DNA of 5,687 nt, from assembly GCA_043718065.1 (NCBI GenBank), contig JAYSWJ010000046.1, positions 1 through 5,687 on the forward strand, in the 5' to 3' direction. The translations under genes and the position numbers were made by a program. Below the pieces are notes generated by a model. That model did not search any database and had not been told where the DNA came from. It saw only the letters and a program-made list of their open reading frames with translations. Shown piece by piece: positions 5,555 to 5,687 of this stretch (position 1 is the stretch's first letter; every line of letters begins with the position of its first letter). Origin of the DNA: JAAFIP01 sp043718065 (GTDB taxonomy: Bacteria; Pseudomonadota; Gammaproteobacteria; Burkholderiales; Burkholderiaceae_C).

Positions 5555-5687
5555 TTAATGCAAGTGGCGCGGCTTGCGCCCACCGTGGCCACCCGGCCCG
5601 CCTCCACTGCCACTTCCGCCTGCGCCGCGCGGTGGACGGCCTACTTGCAGCGAGCTGACCAGTTTGTCAAACCGTTGGGTAAACAGC
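5555..5687 (-). CDS. unidentified protein, C-terminal 43 residues with Gly-rich basic tail
   Basis: A minus-strand frame is open from the right edge to a TAA at 5557-5555. The visible end reads LFTQRFDKLVSSLQVGRPPR, then a glycine/serine-rich linker of about 16 residues, then a basic end GGRKPRHLH. The strong G/C preference at third codon positions in the first half supports real coding. Glycine-rich basic tails are common on RNA-binding proteins such as DEAD-box helicases, but nothing here identifies the family. The gene is convergent with tdk. A 6-bp hairpin CCACTT/AAGTGG (5551-5556 and 5562-5567) overlaps the stop codon but has only a weak T-rich tail. Confidence 0.6.
   Translation of the reverse strand, partial: LFTQRFDKLVSSLQVGRPPRGAGGSGSGGGPGGHGGRKPRHLH

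Overview
The window looks like ordinary chromosome from a betaproteobacterium, most likely Burkholderiales and probably Comamonadaceae. The evidence is the type II thymidine kinase sequence, the Burkholderiales-style Liv-type transporter genes and IclR regulator, and a short intergenic repeat with a TAGCTGCTTG core, a pattern I recall as common between genes of Rhodoferax/Polaromonas-like bacteria. The assignment rests on recognition by eye, not on a database search. I see no CRISPR array, transposase, phage gene or RNA gene.

Left part (1-2314): two genes of a branched-chain-amino-acid-type (HAAT/Liv) ABC importer lie on the minus strand. The periplasmic substrate-binding protein comes first (2074 to 923), then an intrinsic terminator (891-839), then a LivH-type permease (778 to beyond the left edge). 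The terminator probably lets only part of the transcripts continue, so that more binding protein than membrane components is made. The rest of the operon (livM, livG, livF) would lie left of the window.

Centre (2215-3142): an IclR-family regulator of the PcaR/PcaU/PobR type is transcribed divergently from the binding-protein gene. Between the two genes is a perfect 12-bp inverted repeat with a 12-bp spacer (2215-2250). Its half-sites closely resemble the box I remember for PcaR/PcaU (GTTCGATAATCGCAC). The simplest reading is a regulator, its operator and its target importer. It implies that the 'branched-chain amino acid' importer may really carry an aromatic or related carboxylate. This is the most interesting point in the window.

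Right part (3143-5687): a non-coding stretch of about 300 bp holds one copy of the dispersed repeat. It is followed by a minus-strand UMF1/Atg22-like MFS transporter (4733-3438) and a divergent plus-strand thymidine kinase gene, tdk (4874-5452). A second repeat copy, enclosed by 11-bp inverted ends, starts at the last base of the tdk stop codon. The window ends in the C-terminus of an unidentified minus-strand protein with a glycine-rich basic tail (stop at 5557-5555).

No clearly new multi-gene system is visible. The leads worth following are the regulator-operator-importer pairing, the terminator inside the transporter operon, the repeat pair, the repeat-like DNA inside a signal-peptide coding region, and the missing Shine-Dalgarno at tdk.
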